Assembly: GCA_016165875.1 (NCBI GenBank) | Contig: JABBOT010000080.1 | Span: forward strand, 19,726,141 to 19,790,140 | DNA length: 64,000 nucleotides | Direction of reading: 5' to 3' | Origin: Acanthopleura granulata | Lineage: Eukaryota; Mollusca; Polyplacophora; Chitonida; Chitonidae | Part shown: one piece after another, positions 26,165-37,386 of the stretch | How positions within the stretch are numbered: position 1 is the stretch's first letter | Layout of the letters: each line of letters begins with the position of its first letter | Program-made: the position numbers and the translations under genes | The notes under the pieces: model-generated | Told to the model about the DNA's origin: nothing | What the model saw: the letters and a program-made list of their open reading frames with translations, nothing else | Database searches by the model: none

Positions 26165-26690
26165 TGTAATTGTTTTCTGTGCGCTGCAATGAGTTTAGTC
26201 GTTCCGCATAGATTTTCTCCGCGTCTACATGCTTGCAAAGGCGGTGTAAACGCTCTTTCCACGTTGAAAAGGGTTCTCCGCTGTGGCAATAATTTTCTCT
26301 GCGTAGGGAAGGCACGTGATACTTACACTCGGTCTTGGATAACCAGCATGATTGATTTCATAAAGGAATGACAAATGTTTCTGCCCTGGAAAGTACCTTT
26401 GCATCGCGGGGGAAATCCGTTGTTGGAGAAAATCCTCATACCGAGGATAAAAGCCTTAATACCCTGGATAAATATATTTACATCGGGCGGAAAACCTTCA
26501 TCACAGCAATTAAAGGAGATTATCTTCGTGACGCGGAGAGAGCCTTTCCTCGGAGGAGAAAACATTTTCTATCGTGGAGAAAAGGTTTACACGGCAGAGA
26601 AAGCTTGTCCACCACAAAGAAAACCATTATACAGCTGAGAAGAGCTATATCCCGGCAGAAAAAGCGTTAACATCGCGGTGAAAACATTTT
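26165..26690. repeat. degenerate 21-bp minisatellite with an orientation switch
   Basis: From about 26390 to 26690 the motif GGAGAAAA recurs every 21 bases (e.g. CGGAGGAGAAAACATTTTCTA), keeping a 7-residue frame open. From about 26165 to 26310 the complementary motif (TTTTCTCCGCG) recurs at 20-21 or ~40-base steps, i.e. the same array inverted. Overlapping ORFs on both strands are by-products of the 21-base period. Confidence 0.7.
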
Positions 26691-26706
26691 TCAATGTTTT
26701 TCTACG

Positions 26707-26884
26707 TTCGAAAAAATCTTCCGTTAAATCCGATATTTGAGGGATTACAGATTGCATTTCGGTTGATCTAACGACTTGATCCATTCCTGGTAACGAATTC
26801 GTAATCCGATCAATTAGTTAGATCAACGGAAATGCAATCCGTCATCCCGCAAATAACTGATTTCACTGAAAATTTTTTCAGAAA
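26707..26884. mobile_element. palindromic (foldback) element, family A copy 2
   Basis: The left arm contains AATCTTCCGTTAAATCCG and GATTGCATTTCGGTTGATCT; the right arm contains AGATCAACGGAAATGCAATC and ends ACTGAAAATTTTTTC. Arms of about 75 bases flank a short centre. It is clearly homologous to 19915-20085, and better conserved. Confidence 0.75.
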
Positions 26885-27379
26885 AATTTTATTTGGTTAA
26901 CGTACAAGTTTATCTAATTAGAGTAATTTTTGGTATACCGCTTTTGTATACTGAGTTCTTTCTTTTTTGATGATAAATTATGTAGGCCAAATGTTAGAAT
27001 CGTTAAATTATATAAAGTGTTAAAAATAACAAAACAATCGAATGACACTATACTGGGTCACCATATACATGCACAATGTCCGTCGCTAAACAGTGGGATT
27101 CGGACTCATAGCCTCATTGTTAAGGGGATTGCATGGTTAATTGCCCACTTTAATAATTTCTGTAACTGTCTCAAATTTTTACACACTAATTCCATCATGG
27201 TTGGTCTGAAATAGTGTTCTACATCACATTCAGTTATCAGAGGACCGAATTGTATAAATGTTTCACTTCTGCGACGGCGGTCAGTTTTAGTGCATGTAGA
27301 TGGTGAGAATCCGAGCGCACAGAATAAACCTCGGCCATTGGCCAAAAATTACTTGGCGAATCCTGCCACGTGTGAGCGA

Positions 27380-27580
27380 TCTCAAGGTGTGTGCCGTATT
27401 AGAGGAAAACAAAGAACTTCATGTAAGGCCACATAAACGACCGCTTAACTGCCAACAAAGCTCCGTCAACAGTGAAGGCGGAGCAATCTCAAAGATTGTC
27501 GTCCGTGACTGGGATTTTCCAACACCTCCAGTGTCCTATAGCTATTGAAGATAAGTCTCCTAACCACCCATTCACTACCT
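27380..27580 (-). repeat. possible tRNA-derived SINE relic, third family
   Basis: The reverse strand reads GGGTGGTTAGGAGACTTATC (box-A-like) and then GGTGTTGGAAAATCCCAG (degenerate box B), with the following sequence running to about 27380. It is single-copy in the window, so this rests on the tRNA-like layout alone. Confidence 0.3.
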
Positions 27581-28503
27581 CTGTTATATGGACCAACAGC
27601 TGTCATTTTCTGTCAGGATACTAGGATTATAGTTTTGCCTTCCCTATGGCCCTACTTGGATTGCTTCTGACGCCGCGTTGTGTAGCGCAGTATAAGAATA
27701 GTCAACAAAGTGTGTTGAATTAAACATGTTTATTTTCATTACGTTGAACAAACAACTCAAAGCCAACGACGGCACCAATTCGTATTGCAACATAAATAAC
27801 TGAGTGACATTCTCGTTTCTACGTTTAGCACAGTTTGTGTAACCCTATAACTCAACAATTCGAATTATTCTTACCATGCACGAACACAAAATAATTATTT
27901 TTTTGAGGTTATGTGACATAAAATGCTAAGAAAATAGAAAAATAAGACAAAGTAAGAAACTACAAAACAATGGAAGATGTTATCTATACAGCATTTTGGC
28001 ATAAACATGATGGGTTCGGAGATTCTTTAAAAACTTACTGATAAAGTGCTTTAGGCATAGTAAGATAAATGCGTATTGACAACTGTAAAAAGGTGTCTTT
28101 ATAAAAGGGAGATAACTTCTATGACGCCTCATACGCAAAACCTTAATGACTACGTCTGTACAATGTACTGCATGGAGGATGGGACTGGGTGTATCATTAG
28201 AAAACAAATGTTATTGGAAAAGTGATAAATTGTTTGGTGAGTTTTTGAGACTTTTACTTGAAAACGTCAAATCACTTTCGCTATCCACATGTGAAGACCT
28301 GGTTGTGGTTAGAATTAGAGTGCATCTTAAAGCAGTTTTAAACACAACTGCGAATCAATTCTGAAGAAAAAAAAATCCACACCAACATTTTAGAAAATCC
28401 CACCATGTTCCAACAATGTATCCATTTTATGACTTATGAAAACACAATCTGTATGTAAATATAAGAACAGCATTACCTGTGTGAAAATACCACAAAGTTT
28501 AGA

Positions 28504-29266
28504 GGCAATAGTGTACCTCTCGCTTTTTCGAGTGGCGCATTAGCTTCGGCAGAGTCACAATGTGTTTCGTGTTCTAAACTGTCGCCCGTCAAATTGATGC
28601 CTTTTATCGGTAAATATCTTCAAAAATAAGCCACGCCAGTTGTTGCGCCAGAAAATAACTGGCGTGTATACCGATTTACCTATACGAAAAGATCCCACGG
28701 ACGCGCTCGTTTTCTCCTTTTTTACCATTTTTCACACAGCTAGCAGCATAGATCAGGACACGTGACAAACTCTCTGGTTCTTGTCGTGAGAGGTCAACAG
28801 CGCAAGCATGTAGGCCAACAAGTACGATCTGTCAAACTGTATCAGTTGTGAACAACTTCTCCTTCACAGGCAGATTGAAGATAGAAAAAATAGAAATAGA
28901 ATTGTTTTAAAGATAAAAGAGTGAGAGAGTTTATAACAGATTATAAAATTATCGCCCATTTCAGGCAAATGGCTATTACAAACACGCGTGTTCCGAGACC
29001 CGTTTTGGCGTGACTTTATGGCGTGAAATAAAACAAGGCGAAACGGGAAGAAAAAAAAGAGCTGATCTGTGGGATTTTTTGCCGTCGGTAAGTCCGTGTG
29101 TACGCTATAGTTATATTGTGTGCAAAATTTGGATGGCTGCGTGACTTATTTTTGAAGATATTTACCGATAGTAGTCCTTAATCAGAAGGGCGGCATTTTG
29201 GAACAAGAAACATGTAACGCTCGCGGCATTTACTCGACACTGAAAAAGCCAGAGGTACGTTATTGC
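28504..29266. mobile_element. ~760-bp element with long diverged terminal inverted repeats
   Basis: The outer ends read GCAATAGTGTACCTCTCGC and, at the far end, the complement of GCAATAACGTACCTCTGGC. The arms share near-identical internal blocks such as ATCGGTAAATATCTTCAAAA (left about 28608, right about 29148) and align over roughly 230 bases. The centre has no ORF of note, so it is a non-autonomous foldback or MITE-like element. A target duplication was not resolved. Confidence 0.75.
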
Positions 29267-29740
29267 AACTACGCCGAGTTGGTTTACTTCAAACAATCTG
29301 AAAATGTACCTAAGTGGAAAGTCCAATGTTTATTATCTATCACATGTTTTTTGTTACCTACAACTACACACAATATACCCCAGCTGATGTGATGAAATTT
29401 TAGCTTGATAATTTTATTACTACCGAAATAAAAAAAAAGAAATTGTTGCTATAAATATCCAATGTTTATGTTTTGTCTGTGTTGTCACATGTATAATGAC
29501 AAGTTATTTGCCACTGAATAGGAAAGATTGTCTCCTTTTTGTTACAGTACAAATAGTTTGCACTGCTGTTACTTTAAACAGACAAACTACTTTTTTGGAC
29601 ATCACCCCCCCCCCCACCCCCACAAGAACTACTACTTGAAAATGATATAACAATGCACCAGGCCGTATCTGGAAGGCCTCTCCTTTCAAAAAAGGGACAA
29701 AAAGAGACAAATTTGTTTTAGTTCCCTCCGTCTGTAAGAA

Positions 29741-29803
29741 TGGGCAGGGGATGGTGCAGGGCAGGGCAGGGCAGTGTGAGGTAGGGGAAGAGCAGGGGTT
29801 GTG
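29741..29803 (+). other. G-rich tract with quadruplex potential
   Basis: Several GGG runs with short loops (GGGCAGGGGATGG, then GGGCAGGGCAGGGCAG) meet the usual G-quadruplex pattern. A poly-C run lies about 150 bases upstream on the same strand (29604-29623). Confidence 0.5.
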
Positions 29804-31100
29804 GGTTTATTTAACCAGTATTCATGGCAGAAATTCTGATTTGAAGTTTCCTCTGGTGACCATTTTGTCAAAAATTCTGAGATCAAAGTGCACTGTGACT
29901 GAGTTCTTCAACTGAAAACCATGACCACATAATCATTTCATTAACTTTTCTTTAAATTCACAAATTCCTTTTCCTTCCTCCCAAATGTCAGTTTTGGGTT
30001 GAGGATGGTTAGTGAAGCATCAAGTATAGCCTCAGACTGATATGGATTTATACTTTGGACACACATATATAAACTGTATGTGTACCTTTACACAGTATAC
30101 GCTGGCATATATGATGCCATATTAATTTATATATATACATGTGTACATATTTTATACATATACATGGAAACCTGCATGTTAAATCAGTGATAAACTGAAT
30201 GCTACATGTATATTACAGAGATTCAAAGGACAGAACAATTTGACACATTGCATGAAAAGATTAAAAGTGTGAAGTACACATAGCTACCACGCCAAACAGG
30301 CTCAAACGGGAGTGTATCTGTAAAGATCATAAAAACACAGAAAAACAATAAAGGAAACAAAAAGAGCTACCATGTGTGCATTACACACTGCTACAGCTAT
30401 TTTCATTTTGTACTTGATACAGTAGCTTATTAAAATTGTCCTTTATACAGACAATACATTATTACAGTAAAATATCATTGCTTCAGACCTGACAATTTTA
30501 ATATACTTATTATGTTAACAAACTGGTAAATATAATAAATTACATACATGTAGTAACAAACATATTTGGCTTTGTGTATGGTACTATTTATGGCACTTAA
30601 AGACACCTTACAAGGTGTCGAGTAAAGCTAAAACTCAAAAAGGTAGAACAGCCATAAGCCTATAGTGCAGTTACAATCTAGGACGAATTGCTTTTAACCC
30701 GTTCATAATGACATATTAAATGCACGTTTGGCACAGCTTTAGGAAGCGGTTTGTAGTCTTTCCATGTATTAAAGGTCAAGACTTGGGAGCCTTCTGGCTT
30801 GCTGACTTTAGGTTCTCCATAGCTAGGTTATACCTAAGCAACTGTTTATTGGGCACAACCCAACATCATGAGAAAAAATAAGGTCTGTCGGTAGGGAATT
30901 CTTTTGTTTTTTTTCATTGTTGACAAAAATAGTGATTTTAAAGACATTTTCATGGTGAGAGAAAAAAAAAACAACATTTATCAAAGTACCAATAAAAATT
31001 TTTGAGTGGGGCCCTTTTTTAAAGGGTTGATTGGTTATGCCCAATGAACATATTTTTAAGGAAGGCCTTATTCATAATTTCATTTAGTTTCATCAATGCC

Positions 31101-32279
31101 TTAGTGCAGAGAGTAATTGCTCTTATGTATTTTACCTGACATAAATGGATTAGGATCTGGCTCTTCTGTCATCAACACAACTTTCACCCACTCTTTGACT
31201 TTGGTGGATTTCCTTATGGCATCAATAACAGTCTGAATGTATAGCGAATCCTCAAATGTGGCTGCCTTAGACACGGGACCAATGCACCACTTCTGACGCT
31301 CGTCTTCTTGTTCAAAAGCCTCTCGCATCGCCTCTATGAGATGGATCATTCCCTTCAGGTAAGGAGTCGGTATTGCATGACGGGTCTTCTCGCAGATTCC
31401 ATATCGCTCCTCCTCTTTGAAATTGATGGGATCAAAATGAATAAGTTCCTCTCGCAGACCATCGTTTTTCTGCCCATACAGATCTGCTCCTTTCGCAATA
31501 AGGCGCCCTTTCGTCCCACACACCAGAATCTCGTGGACAAACTGTCCTGGCATGTGTGTGTTCAAGGTGATAGTGGCACAAGCCCCTTGATTCAACTCCA
31601 TCTGAAATGTGCAGAAGTCATCACTAGTTATCTCCCTTATGCCACTTATCTTCTCTGTCTGCTTGGTGTAAGTCTTCAGCATTCCATGCACCCTGGTGGC
31701 AAACTGTTTGGTGAGAAAGGAAATGATGTCGATGATGTTGCTTCCCAACGTGTTCAGAACTCCTCCGCCCATCATCTCATCACACGTCCAATCAAATTTC
31801 TCCTTCATGATGCTGCCGAAGTGAACGCGTACTTCACAGATAGTCACCTCGCCCAAATACCCGTCCTCTATCAGCTGCTTCATTTTAATCAGTGTAGGTA
31901 GAAAACGAAGTCCATGGCAGAGAAGGGAGAGAACTTTGGGGTAGTACCGTGCCCCGCTCACCATGCGAAAGGCATCCACTTGACTGGGACCTGCTGGTGA
32001 CCCACATAGCACATGTTTGCCAATTCCCAGGGCTTTGACAGCAATGGGCCACTGCAGGTGAGGTGGACAGCTGATTACAACCAAATCTACATCCTTATGT
32101 AGTAAAACCTCATCTGCTTTGTTGGTGTGAAAGGGAATACCAAGTTGTTTGGAGAGGAGATCTGCTTCAGCCAGTGTTCTGCCCCACAAAGCGACAACGT
32201 TGAAGCCACAGGACCGTAGTATAGGCACCAGGCAGCGAATTGTTATAGTGTTCCCAAACACACCAATGCCTGGCAGCAT
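31101..32279 (-). CDS. Glucose-fructose oxidoreductase domain-containing protein (GFOD1/GFOD2 type)
   Basis: Gfo/Idh/MocA-family protein of 392 residues, near the vertebrate length of about 385-390. The start is ATG 32279: it gives MLPGIGVFGN, matching the vertebrate MLPGVGVFG start, while the frame upstream has only a TTG. Conserved segments in order are ALWGRT, DEVLLHKDVDLV, LGIGKHVLC, DAFRM, RFLP, KMKQLIEDGYLGE, MGGGVLNTLGS, ITSDDFCTFQM, DLYGQ, PYLKG, AATFEDSLY and MTEEPDPNP. The classic EKP dehydrogenase motif is replaced (GKHVLCGSPAG, residues 87-97), as in vertebrate GFODs, so ordinary oxidoreductase activity is doubtful. GFOD2 has been linked to extracellular matrix and GFOD1 to neural phenotypes (literature recall). 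An acceptor at 32313 precedes 33 bases of 5'UTR. A GTAAAA donor at 31135 could move the last ~11 residues to another exon. I cannot decide between GFOD1 and GFOD2; it may be the single invertebrate co-orthologue. Confidence 0.93.
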   Translation of the reverse strand: MLPGIGVFGNTITIRCLVPILRSCGFNVVALWGRTLAEADLLSKQLGIPFHTNKADEVLLHKDVDLVVISCPPHLQWPIAVKALGIGKHVLCGSPAGPSQVDAFRMVSGARYYPKVLSLLCHGLRFLPTLIKMKQLIEDGYLGEVTICEVRVHFGSIMKEKFDWTCDEMMGGGVLNTLGSNIIDIISFLTKQFATRVHGMLKTYTKQTEKISGIREITSDDFCTFQMELNQGACATITLNTHMPGQFVHEILVCGTKGRLIAKGADLYGQKNDGLREELIHFDPINFKEEERYGICEKTRHAIPTPYLKGMIHLIEAMREAFEQEDERQKWCIGPVSKAATFEDSLYIQTVIDAIRKSTKVKEWVKVVLMTEEPDPNPFMSGKIHKSNYSLH

Positions 32280-32870
32280 CTTGGTGGATGATCTCAAATC
32301 CTACGATGCAACCTGGCAAGGACAAGAGGAAAACTTACAAGAGTCTTTGCAAGCAAATCGTATTCCTTAAGGTCATCATTAAAAATATGTTTATTGGGGG
32401 TAACCCTACTCTCCAAAAAAGGGCACTACTCTTAAAGTTAATTTTGGGCTCTAGAGTAAATTATTTGAATTTTTCTCTCCATGTTAATTTTTTAAAAATC
32501 CTTAACTATTTCTTCAGCAAGAATAATGAAAAAAGAATTCCCTGCTGACCAATCCTATTTTTTGATACAGGGTTGTGTTACCTGCAACAAAGAAATTTTT
32601 AAGGATGACCTAATATATATACTGTTAAAAAAAGTGTTATACATTCAATTACCCCCCTCCCCCATCCCCAGCCTCTTCCTCCTCTGTAACCCGTAATGAA
32701 GTTAACTCTTGTTTTAAGAAATGTGCTGATACTGGACATGTGGCTTGTTCTACCAACATACATGACCAGTTGAAAACTACTACATATAAAACACTACCAA
32801 TTATGTGCAACTCTTTCATTAATCATTCTGTTTTTCTGAAAGTTTATAACCATCTTCTACTACACTATTT

Positions 32871-33050
32871 GGGCCCATGCTGAGCTCCTCTCCAGTCATA
32901 TGTGAGAAGGTCTGCCAGCAACCTGCACTTGGTCGTGGATTTTCCCCAGGCTCTGTCTGGTTTCCTCCCATCACAATGCTGGCGCTGTCGTATAAGTGAA
33001 ATATTCTTGAGCACAGCATCAAACACGAACCAAAGTAAATAAATAAAATA
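32871..33050 (+). repeat. 5'-truncated SINE copy
   Basis: It runs from the CCATGCTGAGCTCC block through CTGGTTTCCTCCCATCACAA and core TAAGTGAAATATTCTTGAG to an AAATAAATAAAA tail. It lies just upstream of the GFOD coding exon, in its probable first intron. Confidence 0.8.
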
Positions 33051-33315
33051 ACTATAATATTAGGGTACATATAAGATTAATATATAGGACTATGAGCTTT
33101 GGTTACTCTACAGGTTACTGCTGGACTTCTCTGACTTCGCTGATCTCCCCTTCTCAACATTTTTAGATGCACCGCAGACAAGAATAAGCAATGCCACCAG
33201 GTAGTACGTTAGTATGGAATAGTTCTAGACAGAGTCCTTGATCTATACATAGGTTAACACCTAAATGTTCTGAAGAAGATAATACAATTTATTTATTTAT
33301 TTATGCATTTACATG

Positions 33316-33668
33316 TCCCCCGGGCTTCTGCCCACTATAATGTTGGACATTGTTGTATAAGTGAAATATTCTTGAGTAAGGCATAAAACACAAATCAAAT
33401 AAATAAATAAATATTTATTTATATGATTGGTGTACTCAGAAATATTTCTATTCTACTCTGGGGGGAAAAGCATTATGGTGGGAGAAAACCAAGAGTCCAG
33501 GGGAAACCCACAGACAAGCTGCTGGTAGACCTTCCCACACATGGCCAGAGAGGAAGACAGCATCAGTTGGACTTGAAGTTCAAGCTGAGCACAAAATAAC
33601 CACATTAGGGGGAGGTTTCTGGATCATTGTGCTGTGCTGGCATGCTTACACTCTAAAGCACTGAGGCA
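33316..33668. repeat. tail-to-tail inverted pair of SINE copies
   Basis: A plus-strand fragment (33316-33411: CCCCCGGGCTTC, core, AAATAAATAAATAAA tail) abuts a near-full-length minus-strand copy (33412-33668: ATTTATTT tail complement, AATATTTC core, AAACCCACAGACAAGC, GGACTTGAAG, head). The shared cores form an imperfect hairpin of about 90 bases per arm. In the GFOD first intron if the upstream exon is real. Confidence 0.8.
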
Positions 33669-34293
33669 CAAAACATGGTACAATACTTGGTGATGTATAC
33701 GCAGTCAGTTCATCCATACAAAAATGTACTACTAACACACTGTATTCTACAGTATGTTGGTACATTTCAGTGTTTCTTCCTGTTTGCGGCCAAACAGCTT
33801 ACAGTACAGTAAAGTGAAACCTCACAGGATGGCATATGTGACTTTCAAATGATTGTTTTGTGAGTTGAGATAGGAACAAAAGTTAAGAGGAAGTGGCACC
33901 TGATAATGCCTTTGCTTCTTTTCTCTTGCACTGATACAGGAAACAGTTTCAATAAATAGCACTAAAAATCACCCGGCACATTATTAACAATCTTTCAGAT
34001 TATCTCCCCTTTACAAAAATTAACAGCGGAAATAATGTATTAACTATGAATTCCTCATCATTCCAGTTACTTAAATGACCAAGTCACATTTATATCTGCG
34101 TAAACAGAGATATGGATTTGTAAAGAATAGGTTGAGCTATTGTTCGTCGCTAACCCACTTTTCCGATGTTCATTAAGAAAAGGACATTTTTTAATGAATT
34201 GACGTCACCTACCACGTGATATCACCCACATCCTTACTACTGCCCAGAGATATGTTACCACACTAGTTATTTTTAACGCATAAAAGCTCTTAC

Positions 34294-34400
34294 CATCATC
34301 CACCGTCTTCAGAAATGTTGACCTTCATTTCATGTCAACATCAAATAGATGGCGCTGCAAACAGGATAAGTTGTTCTAAAATCTCACCGAAAGAGGGAAT
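34294..34400 (-). other. candidate non-coding first exon of the GFOD gene
   Basis: On the minus strand GGTGGATGATG is followed by the strong donor GTAAGAG (34293). The GFOD exon has a good acceptor (TCCTTGCCAG before 32312). Joining them leaves the MLPG start as the first long frame, after a very short upstream ORF. The upstream edge is unknown. A TGACGTCA site lies at about 34200 in what would be the first intron. Confidence 0.35.
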
Positions 34401-34733
34401 TCGGAAACCAAAAATAAATGTTTAACCCGAGTTCAGGTCAGAAGAAAGTTCATCACCTTTTATTGTCAGGATGTGTCATGGGATGAGCAATATTTTTAAA
34501 AGAAGGTAGCTCCAGTGGAAAGTTCACGTCCTAAATGGGTCAACATATTTTTGCCTCACTTAATATATATTGGACCGCATTTTTTTTACCACCATTAATT
34601 TAAACAAAAATTAGGCCTAATAGTTATTAATAATAATTATGAAAGATGAATTTCTGGCTTGTTTTCGTGTTTTTCGTGTTCTTTAATCACATTTATTACA
34701 TCTGAAGTGCTTACGTTTCTCTTCCCCTAAGAA

Positions 34734-34788
34734 ACAGAACTGCAACTCTCCTTGACCACATATTTAAAAGGGAGAGTTGTACGGTAGT
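34734..34788. other. small imperfect hairpin
   Basis: CAACTCTCCTT pairs with AAGGGAGAGTTG across about 14 bases, and flanking AGAACT pairs with AGTTCT after a bulge. The size would suit a stem-loop RNA or a tiny palindromic element. No other support. Confidence 0.3.
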
Positions 34789-35600
34789 TCTGCATCTCTC
34801 TTTCCCTCAGTGGATAAAACCCCGTCACTCGACAAATACCTTCAAGTCCTGCAAGAAGCACATATTTCTTCATCTAACATTGTACTAACTATATACTTTC
34901 ATGCACTGAACGCTTTCTGTCTCTTGTATGCACTAGTGAAACGTTGGATATAAGCCCAGGGCAAATTATTAGAGTTCAATGTGGCGTGATTAGCAGATTT
35001 CAGATGGAATGATATTTCCCCATTCGGATCGGTAGACACACCTTGGCTTATTGAAAAGTCAAATAAGTGCGTGCCATAGTTAAGACCAGTTGCTTTATTC
35101 GAGACGGCGGATATCCGGGCATTAGAGGTTTTACTCGCCTCAACACGTTTAACTCGCGTAGACACGGCGATGAAAACATTGTCAAACTAACATGGGAGTT
35201 GACAGGGAACTGTGCTTCAAGGCGTCATACATCTAACACTAGGTTTCGTTAACGTTCATAATCTACATATGCTATACAGATTGACCTGTAGTAAAATGTA
35301 CTGTAATTTCTTGTTATTATAAGCTGCAGTTCCCAGAATATCGTCCAGTATTGTTTTCATTCCTATCCCTTGCCATGTTATCTTTCACCTCGTCGGCTGC
35401 TTGCTGCCTCCGCAAACGCATGAAGTGCCCGGATGTCTGCGGCCTCGCACGAAGGCCTTAGTAGGGCCTACATGTTCAATAGCCAGTTGTTCAGTAGTTC
35501 ACCCATTTAGGCCTATACAATTAAGTTTCCGTGTAGAGACAAAAAATAGCAGCCATGAATATAATAGTTTTAGGCCTATACAAACCTGTACATTGAAAAT

Positions 35601-35945
35601 TGTGGGAAGATCCGCCAGCAGCCTGCAGATGGTCGTGGGTTTCACGCGGGCTCTGCCCAGTTTCCCCCCACCATAATTCTGACCAAAGTCATATAGGTTA
35701 AACGTAATATTCTTGAGTATGGCGTGAAACACGAAGTAAATAAATAAACAGAATTGAATTATCTTGTATGTAGGTCTAGCATAGCATATAGGCCTGTCTA
35801 GGGCAGCTTATATTCATGTATGGACAGCATTTATAGATTGCTTTAAGGTCCATATGTTTAATGTCGTGCTGAAGAATGTTTCACCTGTGTTACGGCGGTT
35901 AATTGTAGGCCCTTGTTATGGGTGGAGGAAACCTGCCTATAGAGA
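35601..35945. repeat. two facing SINE fragments
   Basis: 35601-35749 is a plus-strand 5'-truncated copy (GATGGTCGTGGGTTTCACGC, core, AAATAAATAAA tail). 35854-35945 is a strongly diverged minus-strand core (GCTGAAGAATGTTTCACCTG, GGGTGGAGGAAACC). Again they are tail-to-tail, but about 100 bases apart. Confidence 0.6.
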
Positions 35946-37258
35946 AAATTACCGACCGATCTAGCCTTATACTGGACAAGCATCCTGACTTAAAGCCGCA
36001 ACTGAAACAACCCACATAGGACTAGGCTTTTTCGGAGAGTAAGAGGAAAGCGTAAAGATGAGTTGGAATTATGAGGTTGATACAATTGATACAACACCTA
36101 CAGTAAAGCCCCACTCCCATTCCAACCGAGAAAAAGGAAAAGAAGTTGCCCTCGTTCAGAAGCCATGAACTGAAAACAAATTCTACAAATACCTTTACAT
36201 GTCTTATAAAATGCTTTTCTGTGATAATATTAACTGTATTTAAACGTTTGGATTCTGAGATCCTGATATTTTACCCTGCGTTTTCAAGGATTCTGTTCCC
36301 TTTGCGCTGTGTTTATATTATTGTATGTTAAATGTGATGACAACACAGCATTTAAGTAATTTTAGTCTAGTGACGTCTGGCATACTGTATCTAACATCCG
36401 TATTTTTCTACCTAATTCTGCTCAAATAAAGGTATATGGAATACTTAAGCTGCCAAGGCGTACTATTAAAGTATATTTACATGAACATTTCTAATAAAAC
36501 CCTAAGTGACCTAAATTTACAAGAGACCGCGGATTTCACCGATTACAGTTATACGTGTGCATATTCATAAGTTTTAGTGGCGTGTCAGATGTGACTGTTT
36601 ACTTCACTTTATGTTGTGTTTTCTTTTAACATTCTCTCAAAAAAGATGACAATACTAGACAATATGTAAATATTTATTGATACCGAATCCCATTTAAAGT
36701 TAAAAAGTGTCACTTTTCCTTTTTGTGATGTAGGATAACCGAGATATCGCAGTGGAAAGTAAGCAAAAACGCCAACGTAGGGAAAATCGAAAGAGAGCAA
36801 CGTTCTCAAGTTTAACCACTCAAGGGCAAGATATTTCTACCACCCGAAAAGACATCAGTTTCCGCTGTAACGTCAGCAGTACTTAGTTCACCATTTTACC
36901 AAATAGAAGTAGTGTTAAAACAGCTGTTTTCTCTCTGATTACCAGGCAATTGTCATATACTTTAAAGCCATTTCCAACGAGAAAGTGGTAGTGGGATACT
37001 TGTGGGTTATTTCCCATGGTCTTAACCAGGAGGTCCCAGTACGTAGCCTTCGACTGTAATAATGAGGGGGAGGGGGGCTACTTCGCACATAAATGAGTGT
37101 CTCGCACTAAAATGGCGCATCCCATGGCCTCGTTAGAATTCCAGATTAAAAGATGATTTATAGTGTTAGCAACGCGTCATAAGGAAATGTCCACTTCATG
37201 TCAAAGATATACATACAGTAATCCTTATACCATTGCGATGACGATGTATGAATGAACT

Positions 37259-37386
37259 TAATTTATTAATTTGATACCTGTTTTCCGCCTTACTTAAGGA
37301 TATTTCACTTATATACGACAGCAGGCAGCATATTTGGTGGGAGGAAACCGGGTATAGGGCCCGAAGGAAACCCATACATGGCACGA
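37259..37386 (-). repeat. SINE core fragment
   Basis: The reverse-strand core GGATATTTCACTTATATACG and GGTGGGAGGAAACCGGG are followed by GAAGGAAACCCA; the head is missing. Confidence 0.65.

Larger units (their letters stand above)
24606..31100. other. gene-poor interval rich in repeats
   Basis: No coding exon is recognised between the signal-peptide exon and the GFOD gene. The interval holds a 5'-truncated SINE (25353-25525), a degenerate 21-bp minisatellite that changes orientation (26165-26690), a palindromic element (26707-26884), a possible SINE relic (27380-27580), a ~760-bp long-TIR element (28504-29266), a C-run and G-rich tract (29600-29803), and AT-rich DNA from 29.9 to 31.1 kb in which I see nothing specific. 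Confidence 0.5.

Noticed and set aside
31308..31901. 197-residue plus-strand ORF
   Set aside because: Antisense shadow of the GFOD coding exon, no domain.
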